Below, one piece after another: positions 7,483 through 14,201 of a DNA stretch of 23,329 nt (position 1 is its first letter; every line of letters starts with the position of its first letter). This stretch comes from Tissierella_B sp964485455. GTDB lineage: Bacteria; Bacillota; Clostridia; Tissierellales; Tissierellaceae. Below the pieces are notes generated by a model that was given only the letters and a program-made list of their open reading frames with translations, did not search any database and was not told the DNA's origin. Location of the stretch: contig CAZAJU010000031.1 in NCBI GenBank assembly GCA_964485455.1, forward strand, positions 1 through 23,329. Reading direction: 5' to 3'. Position numbers and translations under genes: made by a program.

Positions 7483-8346
7483 TTACTTATCTTGATATAT
7501 AGCTTTTGCTTTTTCCATAACATCTTGTGAACCGCTTATACGGCATACAGCCTCGTCATAGAATGATGTAGTAAGGCTTACTCCCTTCATACTTGGCTCA
7601 AAATTTTCATTGTCATAGCATCCTATCCAGAAAATCAAATCAATTTTTTTGCCTTCAAGAGCAGACAAGCGAGCAGAAGCTTCCATTTGTACGATTTCAA
7701 AAGTGCAGTCAGTCTTTTCACTAATCGCATTTAAAAGTGCCACATTAAAACCTGAAGGGGTACCATCAGCAGAAACATAATCCATAGGTGGTAGGTCTCC
7801 TGTAACAGCCACAATATGTTTCTCTTTACCATCTTTATTAGTCAATTCCTTTAAACTAGGGTCACCTTTTGCATCTGTGATATATTCCTTTACCAAGGAT
7901 TCAATGGTTCCATCTGCCTTCAATTCATCAATAGCCATGCTAATCTCATCTGTTAAGGCTTTATCCTCTGAACGAGCAGCCATATGATAATGCTGGGTCG
8001 CTTTCCCTTCCCAATGAAGCAAACTATCATCTTGTGCAAGTATATAATTAGCCACGCTATCAGGGATTTCCAAAACATCTATTTTTCCTGCCTTTAATTC
8101 CATAAGCATTGTATTGAGGGAAGCATATTGTTTATATTCCACCTTATTAGTAACTGACTCATCTTCATTATTCTTTAACCAATAATCACGGGCATCTGAT
8201 TCTAAAATGTTTTTATCCAATAAACCAGTAACAATACCTTCCTTTTCGGTAGCAGCTTGTTTTGGTTCACTGCCACCACAAGCAGTAAGAATCAAACTAA
8301 GAGTCAATACAATTAAGGTTAGTAAAAAGCTTTTTTTCATTTTCAT
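7483..8346 (-). CDS. Substrate-binding lipoprotein, amino-acid ABC type, lobe order swapped
   Basis: A 287-residue lipoprotein with lipobox LTAC (Cys23). The order of its binding-domain halves is unusual and matches the fusion at 3959-5485. Residues about 40-157 look like the second lobe and C-terminal helix (MELKAGKIDVLEIPDSVANYI, then IDELKADGTIESLVKEYI). Residues about 174-275 look like the first lobe (KHIVAVTGDLPPMDYVSADG, SGFNVALLNAISEKTDCTFE, LEGKKIDLIFWIG). Canonical SBP_bac_3 proteins have the reverse order. The ATG at 8346 follows AAGGAG with suitable spacing. It is first in a three-gene unit with the permease and ATPase and lies just downstream of the broken lipoprotein copy. Ligand is unknown; an acidic, basic or polar amino acid, or a small modified peptide, is possible. 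Confidence 0.88.
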   Translation of the reverse strand: MKMKKSFLLTLIVLTLSLILTACGGSEPKQAATEKEGIVTGLLDKNILESDARDYWLKNNEDESVTNKVEYKQYASLNTMLMELKAGKIDVLEIPDSVANYILAQDDSLLHWEGKATQHYHMAARSEDKALTDEISMAIDELKADGTIESLVKEYITDAKGDPSLKELTNKDGKEKHIVAVTGDLPPMDYVSADGTPSGFNVALLNAISEKTDCTFEIVQMEASARLSALEGKKIDLIFWIGCYDNENFEPSMKGVSLTTSFYDEAVCRISGSQDVMEKAKAIYQDK

Positions 8347-8426
8347 AATTAATTCTCCTTTTTATTTTTGAGTTTTCATTACGTACAAGATAGGTTTTCG
8401 TTCAAGCTAAAGGCATTTCAACCTAT

Positions 8427-8711
8427 TTAGTTATCCGGAGGGGAGTAAATGGTTAGATCTTACTTCCTGTCTGCAGAGCCCCACTCATAAATCTCTGTGC
8501 AGTTACGGTCCTTGTATAGGGTGATATAACCTTCCCTCAAAAGCATATATACTGCTGTACCCTTAGGGACAGTAATCGAAATGGTCTTTTCAGAGGCCGT
8601 ATTCGGATCCATAATGGCTGATACCTTTCTAAGCTTATCTTGTGATTCTTCTTTGAAAATCTTGGAGGCTAATTCCAATGCATCTTTTAAATTAGCTGAT
8701 ACTATATTTGC
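8427..8711 (-). pseudogene. Truncated, nonsense-mutated second copy of the 9057-9974 lipoprotein
   Basis: Directly after the stop of the 8712-8918 peptide gene, the same reading frame encodes NLKDALELASKIFKEES and continues through TASEKTISITVPKG and EIYEWGSADRK. It aligns closely with the last ~85 residues of the intact lipoprotein (YLKEALELASKPMKEES..., TASEKTFSITVPKG, ELYEWGSADK). A TAA at 8462-8460 replaces the CAA of the intact copy; beyond it the frame still reads DLTIYSPPDN before a second stop at 8429-8427, matching DLTLYSPPDKK. The signal peptide and the first ~220 residues are missing. It is a decayed 3' remnant of a tandem duplication. A short protein from an internal start (from 8678) cannot be excluded but has no ribosome site. 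Confidence 0.85.
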
Positions 8712-8918
8712 TCATATTTTAGGCCATTCACAGATTCCCACCTCAAGTGGACGAGGCTTATCCAGGTGGAAGTTTGCATACACGCAATACCAGCATGTCA
8801 TCTCTGCCGCTCCGCCCCTAGGGACAAAGGCAGGACAGCTCTGGCCTGGCCAGACATTGCCATAGGAATTTGGTGCGGAAAGCACCTGGTCTTCCCTCCT
8901 TCTACCAAAACTCATCAT
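8712..8918 (-). CDS. Small Cys-rich peptide 2 (CPAF ... CWYC motif)
   Basis: A 68-residue protein starting MMSFGRRRED; the first ATG (8918) follows AAGGGAG with 8 nt spacing. Four cysteines lie at 28, 42, 45 and 63 (C-x13-C-x2-C-x17-C), within NVWPGQSCPAF, AAEMTCWYCVY and EVGICEWP. The CxxC-x17-C spacing is the same as in peptide 1 (10043-10318), but there is no double-glycine leader. The promoter is a near copy of that of peptide 1, with the same paired boxes. The Cys set could bind a metal, form disulfides or be modified. The sequence has the feel of a conserved small family, but I cannot name one. It ends directly against the lipoprotein remnant. Confidence 0.75.
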   Translation of the reverse strand: MMSFGRRREDQVLSAPNSYGNVWPGQSCPAFVPRGGAAEMTCWYCVYANFHLDKPRPLEVGICEWPKI

Positions 8919-8920
8919 AA

Positions 8921-9024
8921 AAAACGCTCCCTTCTCATCAAGTACCTTTATTAAAAGAATATCATAAATAAGAAGAGAGCAATATTTTTTACTTAAAAGT
9001 AGCAATTCTGCACTTAATGTTGTC
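8921..9024 (-). promoter_or_regulatory. LytTR-type promoter copy A (peptide 2), repeated at 10360-10462
   Basis: This ~104-bp stretch is about 85% identical by eye to 10360-10462, and both copies end just before a small peptide gene. Read on the minus strand it holds ACATTAAG (9020-9013), a 12-nt spacer, and ACTTTTAAG (9000-8992). That is a direct pair about 20 nt apart, resembling the AgrA/ComE-type double boxes bound by LytTR regulators. A conserved TATGAT (8966-8961) is a plausible -10 element. The copy finishes with the AAGGGAG ribosome site of peptide 2. A LytTR response regulator is encoded at 11731-12459. Confidence 0.65.
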
Positions 9025-9042
9025 GAAATTGAGCTAGGCCAT

Positions 9043-9087
9043 AAAAAAACTCTAAATTATTTTTTATCCGGAGGAGAATATAGAGTT
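9043..9087 (-). terminator. Probable terminator overlapping the lipoprotein stop
   Basis: AACTCTA (minus strand, 9087-9081, inside the end of the lipoprotein gene) pairs with TAGAGTT (9054-9048), which merges into seven T (9049-9043). The loop is long (26 nt), so it is a modest terminator. It would separate the lipoprotein transcript from promoter copy A. Confidence 0.45.
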
Positions 9088-9974
9088 AAATCTTGATTTT
9101 TATCTGCCGAGCCCCATTCATAAAGCTCTGTACATTCACGGTCTTTGTAAAGAGTGTTGTAGCCTTCTCTTAAATTAAAGTATACACCTGCGCCCTTAGG
9201 GACAGTGATTGAAAAGGTCTTTTCAGAGGCTGTATTCGGATCCATAATCACCGATACCGTTCTAAGCTTATCTGGTGATTCTTCTTTCATAGGTTTAGAT
9301 GCTAATTCCAATGCTTCTTTTAAATAAGCTGGTGCTTTTTCATCATAGATAAAACCCTTGACTTCTTCCACCACCTTTGGATCTTGACCTTCTCTCATTA
9401 GGAAGGCCTTATATGAGTGGAGCTTATAGCTTGTCTCATCAACTAAATACTCGTAGGAAAGATAGTCGCCCTCTACAAAAGAACCCATAATATTTTCGAT
9501 TATAGCTTTGGATTCTTCACCAGAGAATTCCGTAGTAATTAAAAGCTTATCACCATTTTTTACGGTATCTGTTACCTCCTCATTTCCTGCAGGGTCCAAT
9601 AAAAAGTATTTGTGGAGATATTCGTACAAACTATCCTCTGATAAATTAAGGTAAGGACTAAAGACTCCATTTTCAAGACTTCCCTGCACTTCCGGAGTAT
9701 AAATAAATTGACTATCCTTAGAATCCGTAGCAAGGGTAGTTTTATCCAAATATATATCATATAGAGGAGATAGATTTTCCCCACTTAATACGGTAAAACT
9801 GATGCTATCATGGCCATCAAGTTGTGCTGTACTTGTGTTGGCCTCAACAATGTCTTTATATGTTACAGTGATATTGCTTTTCTCCTTAGTACAGGCTGAA
9901 AGCATCAGAATGCTCGTCACCATAATCAGGATAAGGCATAAGCCTTTATAAGTAGTTGTATATTTCTTTTTCAT
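9057..9974 (-). CDS. Lipoprotein of unknown function, downstream of Cys-rich peptide 1
   Basis: A 305-residue protein with a signal peptide and lipobox LSAC (Cys28), so anchored outside the cytoplasmic membrane. The body is mainly strand-rich and acidic, with segments such as DKLLITTEFSGEESKAIIENI, YLSYEYLVDETSYKLHSYKAF and a C-terminal TASEKTFSITVPKGAGVYF and ELYEWGSADK. The alternating-strand layout (a residue set followed by a hydrophobic strand, then 'YLVDETSYKLHSYKAF') recalls carrier-type lipoproteins of the LolA/LppX fold, but I cannot assign a family. It lies 68 bp after peptide 1 and is co-directional, probably co-transcribed from the 10360-10462 promoter. Immunity, peptide binding or maturation are all possible. 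A broken copy of its 3' end occurs at 8427-8711. Confidence 0.85.
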   Translation of the reverse strand: MKKKYTTTYKGLCLILIMVTSILMLSACTKEKSNITVTYKDIVEANTSTAQLDGHDSISFTVLSGENLSPLYDIYLDKTTLATDSKDSQFIYTPEVQGSLENGVFSPYLNLSEDSLYEYLHKYFLLDPAGNEEVTDTVKNGDKLLITTEFSGEESKAIIENIMGSFVEGDYLSYEYLVDETSYKLHSYKAFLMREGQDPKVVEEVKGFIYDEKAPAYLKEALELASKPMKEESPDKLRTVSVIMDPNTASEKTFSITVPKGAGVYFNLREGYNTLYKDRECTELYEWGSADKNQDLTLYSPPDKK

Positions 9975-10042
9975 TGTATATCACCATCCTTTTTTATTTG
10001 CGATTCATAATTCTATTATTGGTCTATTCCCTAATTAGATAT

Positions 10043-10318
10043 CTATTCCCAGACATAATCACTTGCTGCCAGCCTGCATTTTTTATAATACTCTGTACAT
10101 TCATATCCAAAATCATCATATCCTATTTTACTTGCGGTTTCATAGTTCGGACAGCTTCTACAAGCATCCCCTGCAATGTAATCAACAAAAACCCACTTTA
10201 CAAACTTTGTATAGCCCTGTGGGCATCCGGTTACAGGCCAATAATAACCTCCTCCTGATGCCTTTTCCAATTCCTCATCAGTCATCTCTCTCATATTTAA
10301 GTTTTTTTCTTCACTCAT
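10043..10318 (-). CDS. Double-glycine-leader Cys-rich peptide precursor 1
   Basis: A 91-residue protein starting at the ATG at 10318, which has a strong GGAGGG site. The N-terminus is a classical double-glycine leader, MREMTDEELEKASGG (residues 9-23), as cleaved by peptidase-containing ABC exporters. The 68-residue core contains five Cys (32, 53, 56, 74, 81), is rich in Tyr and Trp, and ends in SDYVWE. The CxxC-x17-C spacing matches peptide 2. Such products are bacteriocin-like or signalling peptides, possibly disulfide-bonded or modified. No exporter or modifying enzyme is in the window. It lies between the GHKL kinase (90-bp promoter gap) and the lipoprotein, and is probably controlled by the adjacent LytTR system. 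Confidence 0.85.
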   Translation of the reverse strand: MSEEKNLNMREMTDEELEKASGGGYYWPVTGCPQGYTKFVKWVFVDYIAGDACRSCPNYETASKIGYDDFGYECTEYYKKCRLAASDYVWE

Positions 10319-10329
10319 TTTTATCCCTC

Positions 10330-10353
10330 CTAGTATAATAGAGTTAGAAACAT
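10330..10353 (-). CDS. Possible 7-codon upstream ORF before peptide 1
   Basis: ATG at 10353 reads MFLTLLY and stops with TAG at 10332-10330, whose bases overlap the TAGGAGGG ribosome site of peptide 1. It follows AAGGGAG at 12 nt, longer than ideal. In the sister promoter the same AAGGGAG drives peptide 2 itself. It could couple translation to peptide 1 or be a relic of the duplicated start; evidence is thin. Confidence 0.25.
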   Translation of the reverse strand: MFLTLLY

Positions 10354-10359
10354 TGAAAA

Positions 10360-10462
10360 AAAATGCTCCCTTCTCATCCATAACCTTTTATAAAGGATAT
10401 CATAGATAAGAAGAAAGCAATATTTTCTGCCTAAAAGTAGCAATTTTGCACTCAATGTTGTC
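10360..10462 (-). promoter_or_regulatory. LytTR-type promoter copy B (peptide 1)
   Basis: This is the second copy of the duplicated promoter block. On the minus strand ACATTGAG (10458-10451), a 12-nt spacer, and ACTTTTAG (10438-10431) form the paired boxes. The conserved TATGAT -10 candidate is at 10404-10399. The boxes begin about 14 bp after the histidine-kinase stop. Conservation is highest over the boxes, the spacer and the -10 area, as expected if these are the bound and functional parts. Confidence 0.65.
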
Positions 10463-10471
10463 TTTAATATG

Positions 10472-11728
10472 CTAAACCATAATACGGACCATGAAAACAC
10501 CATCCTTTGCTTCATAAAGGAGCTCCCCTCCACTACGGCTTACAAAATCAGATATACTCTGGCTTCCTCTACCATGCCCCTCATTCTTGGAAATAGGTAG
10601 CCCATCTAGGGCAATTTCAACCTCACCTTCGTAGGGGTTAGATATCTCAAAGATAAGCTGTCCAGTGCTTACTGCTGAAAAGCGAAAATATCGGCCGTCC
10701 AGAGGCAAGGAGTCTACTGCTTGGATAGCATTTTCCATAAGGTTTGATACAGTCATAGCCAGGGACAATTCATCTACAGAAAGCTTCTCTGGAATATCAA
10801 GCCGGATCTCATAACGAATTCCCTTTTGGCGAGCAAGGTCTGCATAATATGAAACTGCAGCATTTACCGACACATTTTCACAATAGCTCCGAGGTTTTTG
10901 GGGTAGAGCTTCACTCTGCTTTTGAATCAATTCAGAAGCCTTTATGGTTTCTCCCCTTTCAAGTAGACTAAGGAGGGTATTGTTGAAGTGGCGACGGTCA
11001 TGCTGGATTATACTCATTTGGCGAACTGTCTCATCCATTAGAGCTAGACGCTGGCTGGTGAAATCTCGAACTACTTGCATTTTCAGATTTTCCTCACGGA
11101 GGGACATTTCTCGCAAAGTTTTTCTAAGAGAGAGGAAAATCGCCATATAAACCAGTACAACCAGCATGACCAGGAGTATAAGGGGAACAAAAGCTTTATT
11201 AAGAGTTTGCACCACATCATCCCCAGACATAAGATACCAGGCAAAATTTGCAAAGAGACCAGCTGCTACAAAAAGATATATGTCCCAATGCTCAGCTGTC
11301 TGACGGTAAAGAGGATGTAAGCGAGTCCGAAAAAGCAGTATAGCTGCCCCAAATAATAGAGCTCTAATTAGGATCATGGCATAGTTTGGATATGGCAAGA
11401 CAAATGCTAGATAATAGCTTAAAATAACTGTAACAGCATAGATGTTCATGGCTGTGAAGAAGTTGAATAGCCACTGCATAAAAGTATCTTTAAAAAATGG
11501 CTTTGTGATAACTCCCACCAAGATAAAAAATACTATGTCCGAGGCCGCTAGAGTTGTGTAGTCATTTCTAAGATAAAAATAAATATTTAAGCCAAAATCC
11601 AAAGATACAATCGCAAAAGTGGTAATCCACATTGTCCACTTACTATATTTAGGCTGTGCCAGTGTAAAAAGAAGAGAGACCAACATTATATTTGTGACAA
11701 TTGAACGAAGAATGTCATAAGCCTCCAT
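10472..11728 (-). CDS. AgrC/ComD-type GHKL sensor histidine kinase
   Basis: A 418-residue protein. About six to seven membrane helices fill residues 1-200, as in peptide-sensing kinases of the HPK10 class. A cytosolic coiled-coil-like linker (200-240) leads to the H-box IIQHDRRHFNNTLLSLLERGE with His243. The GHKL ATPase domain has N-box MTVSNLMENAIQAV (325-338) and a G-box NEGHGRGSQSI (382-392). The ATG at 11728 follows GGGGAGG, overlapping the regulator's stop by spacing of 2 bp, so kinase and regulator are translationally linked. The family usually detects secreted, often modified or cyclic, peptides; peptide 1 immediately downstream is the obvious candidate ligand or output. Confidence 0.92.
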   Translation of the reverse strand: MEAYDILRSIVTNIMLVSLLFTLAQPKYSKWTMWITTFAIVSLDFGLNIYFYLRNDYTTLAASDIVFFILVGVITKPFFKDTFMQWLFNFFTAMNIYAVTVILSYYLAFVLPYPNYAMILIRALLFGAAILLFRTRLHPLYRQTAEHWDIYLFVAAGLFANFAWYLMSGDDVVQTLNKAFVPLILLVMLVVLVYMAIFLSLRKTLREMSLREENLKMQVVRDFTSQRLALMDETVRQMSIIQHDRRHFNNTLLSLLERGETIKASELIQKQSEALPQKPRSYCENVSVNAAVSYYADLARQKGIRYEIRLDIPEKLSVDELSLAMTVSNLMENAIQAVDSLPLDGRYFRFSAVSTGQLIFEISNPYEGEVEIALDGLPISKNEGHGRGSQSISDFVSRSGGELLYEAKDGVFMVRIMV

Positions 11729-11730
11729 CT

Positions 11731-12459
11731 CTATACCTCCCCTAGCCTATAGCTCATATAGTTATTTCTTACCGATGAGTAATTCCTGCCAGATATGGGC
11801 ACGAATATTCCCCCTCTAAGAATAAATCCTGACTTATCCAGCTTTTCAACAAAGCTCATGTTGATCGCAAAGGATGCATGTGGTGAAATGAAGCGCTTAT
11901 CCTCTAAAAGAGGGGCTATATGGGTAGAAAAGCTATCGCGAATAGAGGCTGTCTCAAGCTGCTTTCCCCCGGTCAAGGTATAAATAACCCGATGATGTAT
12001 ATATTCACAGCAGAGGATATTATCCTTAGAAATAGTACAAAGGCCATTCTTGGTCTTGACCGTGACAACTCCTTCTCCCCCAAAGTCCACTTTTTTTACA
12101 GCCAAATCAAGCACATCAAAAAGCTGATTTTTATCAACGGGCTTTAGAAGATAGTGAAGAGGATTGACCGAATAAGCATCAAGAGCAAAACCAGGCTCTG
12201 TAGTTATGTAAACAATCTGGGCATCGGTAGTCATACGGCGGATATTTCGTCCAACTTCCAATCCACTAATCATAGGCATGACCATATCAAGAAGGAATAT
12301 ATGAAAGCTTTCCTTTTCACAAGCTGTCAATAGATGGTCAGGGTGATTGAAATCTCGAACTTGGGCTTCTACACACCTCTCTCTTAGATATTCGTTTGTA
12401 AGCTCATAGAGCTCCTTAAGCTCCGCTACCATATCATCGCAAATAGCAATCTTTAGCAT
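11731..12459 (-). CDS. LytTR-family response regulator (AgrA/ComE-like)
   Basis: A 242-residue protein. The receiver domain has the acidic pair at D8-D9, phospho-acceptor D58 in FLLDMVMP, the Thr switch at ITT (85-87) and K106 in YLLKPVDK. Residues about 135-240 form a LytTR DNA-binding domain (KTKNGLCTISKDNILCCEYIHH, then SFAINMSFVEKLDKSGFIL and VPISGRNYSSVRNNY). The start at 12459 follows GGGGGAT. It precedes the kinase gene by 2 bp. Family knowledge says such regulators bind paired ~9-bp boxes about 12 nt apart, exactly what the two peptide promoters contain. Its 5' end lies only 29 bp from the Fe-S gene, so it has little room for its own promoter. Confidence 0.93.
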   Translation of the reverse strand: MLKIAICDDMVAELKELYELTNEYLRERCVEAQVRDFNHPDHLLTACEKESFHIFLLDMVMPMISGLEVGRNIRRMTTDAQIVYITTEPGFALDAYSVNPLHYLLKPVDKNQLFDVLDLAVKKVDFGGEGVVTVKTKNGLCTISKDNILCCEYIHHRVIYTLTGGKQLETASIRDSFSTHIAPLLEDKRFISPHASFAINMSFVEKLDKSGFILRGGIFVPISGRNYSSVRNNYMSYRLGEV

Positions 12460-12488
12460 TCTTTATCCCCCGTTTTTACAATACATAT

Positions 12489-13232
12489 CTATTTAATAAT
12501 GGCTACAGGACAAATTGTAAGGCATTTACCGCATACATCACATTCTCCTATATCCTTTAATTTCTCCATATTTTCAAGAAGTCTGCCATTGCACTTAAAC
12601 TTGTCAAAGGAGTCTATTCCCAATGCCCCTACAGGACAAATATCGATACACTTTTTACAGCTTCCATTTTTATAATAAAGACAGTATTTATGGCTTTTTT
12701 CCTCATCTAAAGGAATCTCAGCTGATGTAATAACTGTTCCATACCTTCCTGAAGAGCCTTCTTTTGTTATAAGCATTCTATTTACTCCAAATTCACCCAT
12801 GCTTCCTATGTATGCTGCACTTCTATGGGACCAGGCAGATTTTAAAGTTACTGGATCAAAGCTGTGGGTTGCTTTTATTGTTACAGCCTTCAATCCCTTA
12901 TCATTTAAAAACTTAATCAAACTATCTGAAATATGATTAATAAGATTATTTGCTTCTACATAGGATCTTGCATATTCTTTGGAAGGCAGTTCCCCTGCCC
13001 TATTTGACTTTACAACAAGCTCTGAAAATGGAATGAAGAAAGATATTACGCTCTTAGCATCCGCCAATAAATCCATAGGATGAGCATGTTCAGGTCCTAC
13101 AATATCCTTAAGGTCACTATATAGAGGATTATTCGAATGAGAAAAGCCAACTATTGGTTTTCTGAATAATTCACTTCTTATATCTTGAGCTGATTTTTCC
13201 ACTAGTTGAGTTATTTCTCCTTTTAAATTCAT
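12489..13232 (-). CDS. 4Fe-4S double-cluster protein, QueG-like
   Basis: A 247-residue cytosolic protein. Residues 20-170 resemble the epoxyqueuosine-reductase-like fold (KSAWSHRSAAYIGSMGEFGVNRMLI, GRYGTVITSAEIPLD). Residues 180-247 carry two 4Fe-4S motifs: CLYYKNGSCKKCIDICPVGAL and CDVCGKCLTICPVAIIK. True QueG is about 380 residues with a cobalamin site and extra C-terminal repeats, so this is a shorter relative that often appears as an uncharacterised reductase in anaerobes. The gene is much more AT-rich than the island beginning at 12459. A GGGGGC-type site precedes the ATG at 13232. Confidence 0.85.
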   Translation of the reverse strand: MNLKGEITQLVEKSAQDIRSELFRKPIVGFSHSNNPLYSDLKDIVGPEHAHPMDLLADAKSVISFFIPFSELVVKSNRAGELPSKEYARSYVEANNLINHISDSLIKFLNDKGLKAVTIKATHSFDPVTLKSAWSHRSAAYIGSMGEFGVNRMLITKEGSSGRYGTVITSAEIPLDEEKSHKYCLYYKNGSCKKCIDICPVGALGIDSFDKFKCNGRLLENMEKLKDIGECDVCGKCLTICPVAIIK

Positions 13233-13638
13233 TTAATAGCCCCCTTTAAGTTTAATTGATTCTATTATATAGTAATATTTTTATGTATACTAGATTATTG
13301 TGTGTTTTTATTGGTTTCAACTTAAATGGAATAATCGAAAACCAAGACCATATTTTCATCTTAAATTTTAACTTTTTAATTTACTATAATCGAAATTATA
13401 ACGAGGTGAAGATATCCCCCACTTCTAAAACGATAAAATCGTTGCATGGAAGAAATTGAACAATTAAAAAGATTTTTACGGTAAAATTAAGCAGCTTGGG
13501 TTTGTAATCCAGGCTGCTTTTATATGATAAAAACTCCAACACTCACTAAACTTTCACAAAACCTTCAAATTTAGTTCATAATAAATATATAAACTGTACT
13601 TATAGAAAAATTAACTAATAAAGGAGAACTGACCCAAA
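13233..13638. other. Intergenic region with small hairpins
   Basis: There is no convincing gene between the divergent Fe-S and membrane-protein genes. It contains an AACGAT-AAA-ATCGTT inverted repeat (13429-13443) and a terminator-like hairpin (13489-13521). Between them a 12-codon frame (ATG at 13447, MEEIEQLKRFLR) lacks a ribosome site. A plus-strand frame at 13256-13459 has composition like random AT-rich sequence. A small RNA ending at the hairpin is conceivable. Confidence 0.4.
13489..13521 (+). terminator. Orphan terminator-like hairpin
   Basis: AAGCAGC (13489-13495) pairs with GCTGCTT (13513-13519), extended by partial TGG/CCA pairing, and is followed by TTA on the plus strand. No gene ends here on either strand within 250 bp, so it may end an unannotated short transcript. 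Confidence 0.5.
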
Positions 13639-14106
13639 TTGGAAACAACACTTATGATTATTGATGCAATAACAGCAAAGCTCACCATTCCCCTGACATT
13701 TGGCCTTGTAATTATTTATGTACTCAGAAAACTAGGAAAAGGCAAAGATAAGAATTCATTCTTAAATAGACTGAACCGAGCATTAAGAAAGACCCATATA
13801 CCTATGGGAATTTCCCTTGCCATAGTAAGTCTTATCCATGGTATAGCCTCCCAGACTCCGGTGCTATGGGGAATTGTATGCTGTATAACTATCTTCTTGC
13901 TTGGATTTAATTATATGCTAAGAAAAAAGATTAAGAAACCAAATTGGATGAAGGTCCACAGGATCTTAACAGTAGTTATGCTGGTTACATTAGTTCTTCA
14001 TTTAGGAGAGATAAAAACCATAAAAGAAGAAAGATATGGAGACAAAAAATTTGTTCCTAAATACGAGCTAGAGAGCAACATCGATACTAGAACAGAGTTT
14101 GAGTAA
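13639..14106 (+). CDS. Four-His cytochrome b-like (ferric-reductase-type) membrane protein
   Basis: A 155-residue membrane protein with four helices (about residues 6-30, 52-72, 74-93, 104-123). His53/His67 and His107/His121 lie 14 residues apart in two different helices (RKTHIPMGISLAIVSLIHG and KVHRILTVVMLVTLVLHL). Two such pairs are the classical bis-heme b ligand pattern of cytochrome-b561/ferric-reductase-like proteins. It is probably a small electron-transfer subunit across the cytoplasmic membrane. The start is TTG at 13639, following AAAGGAG 12 nt upstream; an in-frame ATG six codons in lacks a site. The C-terminus is charged and cytosolic. No flavin partner is adjacent. Confidence 0.75.
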   Translation: METTLMIIDAITAKLTIPLTFGLVIIYVLRKLGKGKDKNSFLNRLNRALRKTHIPMGISLAIVSLIHGIASQTPVLWGIVCCITIFLLGFNYMLRKKIKKPNWMKVHRILTVVMLVTLVLHLGEIKTIKEERYGDKKFVPKYELESNIDTRTEFE

Positions 14107-14142
14107 TGATCCCGGGTGAACACTTGAAGCTTATTTAAAACC

Positions 14143-14171
14143 TTGAATCTTCAATATGGAATGTGTATAAT
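14143..14171 (+). promoter_or_regulatory. Sigma-A-type promoter for DUF445 gene
   Basis: TTGAAT (14143-14148), a 17-nt spacer and a perfect TATAAT (14166-14171) lie 31 bp upstream of the chosen DUF445 start. Match and spacing are near ideal for a housekeeping promoter. Confidence 0.75.
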
Positions 14172-14201
14172 ACTAGTACTACAAATATTGAAGGTGAACT
14201 A

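Noticed and set aside
8347..8426. T-box or amino-acid riboswitch before the transporter operon
   Set aside because: Only about 80 bp are available and no conserved T-box or lysine/glycine riboswitch motif is seen.
10043..10318. Lanthipeptide precursor
   Set aside because: No LanM, LanB or LanC gene is present and the core is not Ser/Thr-rich before its Cys residues.
10330..10533. 67-residue minus-strand frame across the kinase end and promoter B
   Set aside because: It overlaps the kinase gene in another frame and spans the promoter repeat; the matching stretch upstream of peptide 2 reflects the duplicated promoter, not a protein.
13256..13459. 67-residue plus-strand protein
   Set aside because: Composition (many Ile, Asn, Tyr, Phe) looks like translated AT-rich intergenic DNA and there is no ribosome site.
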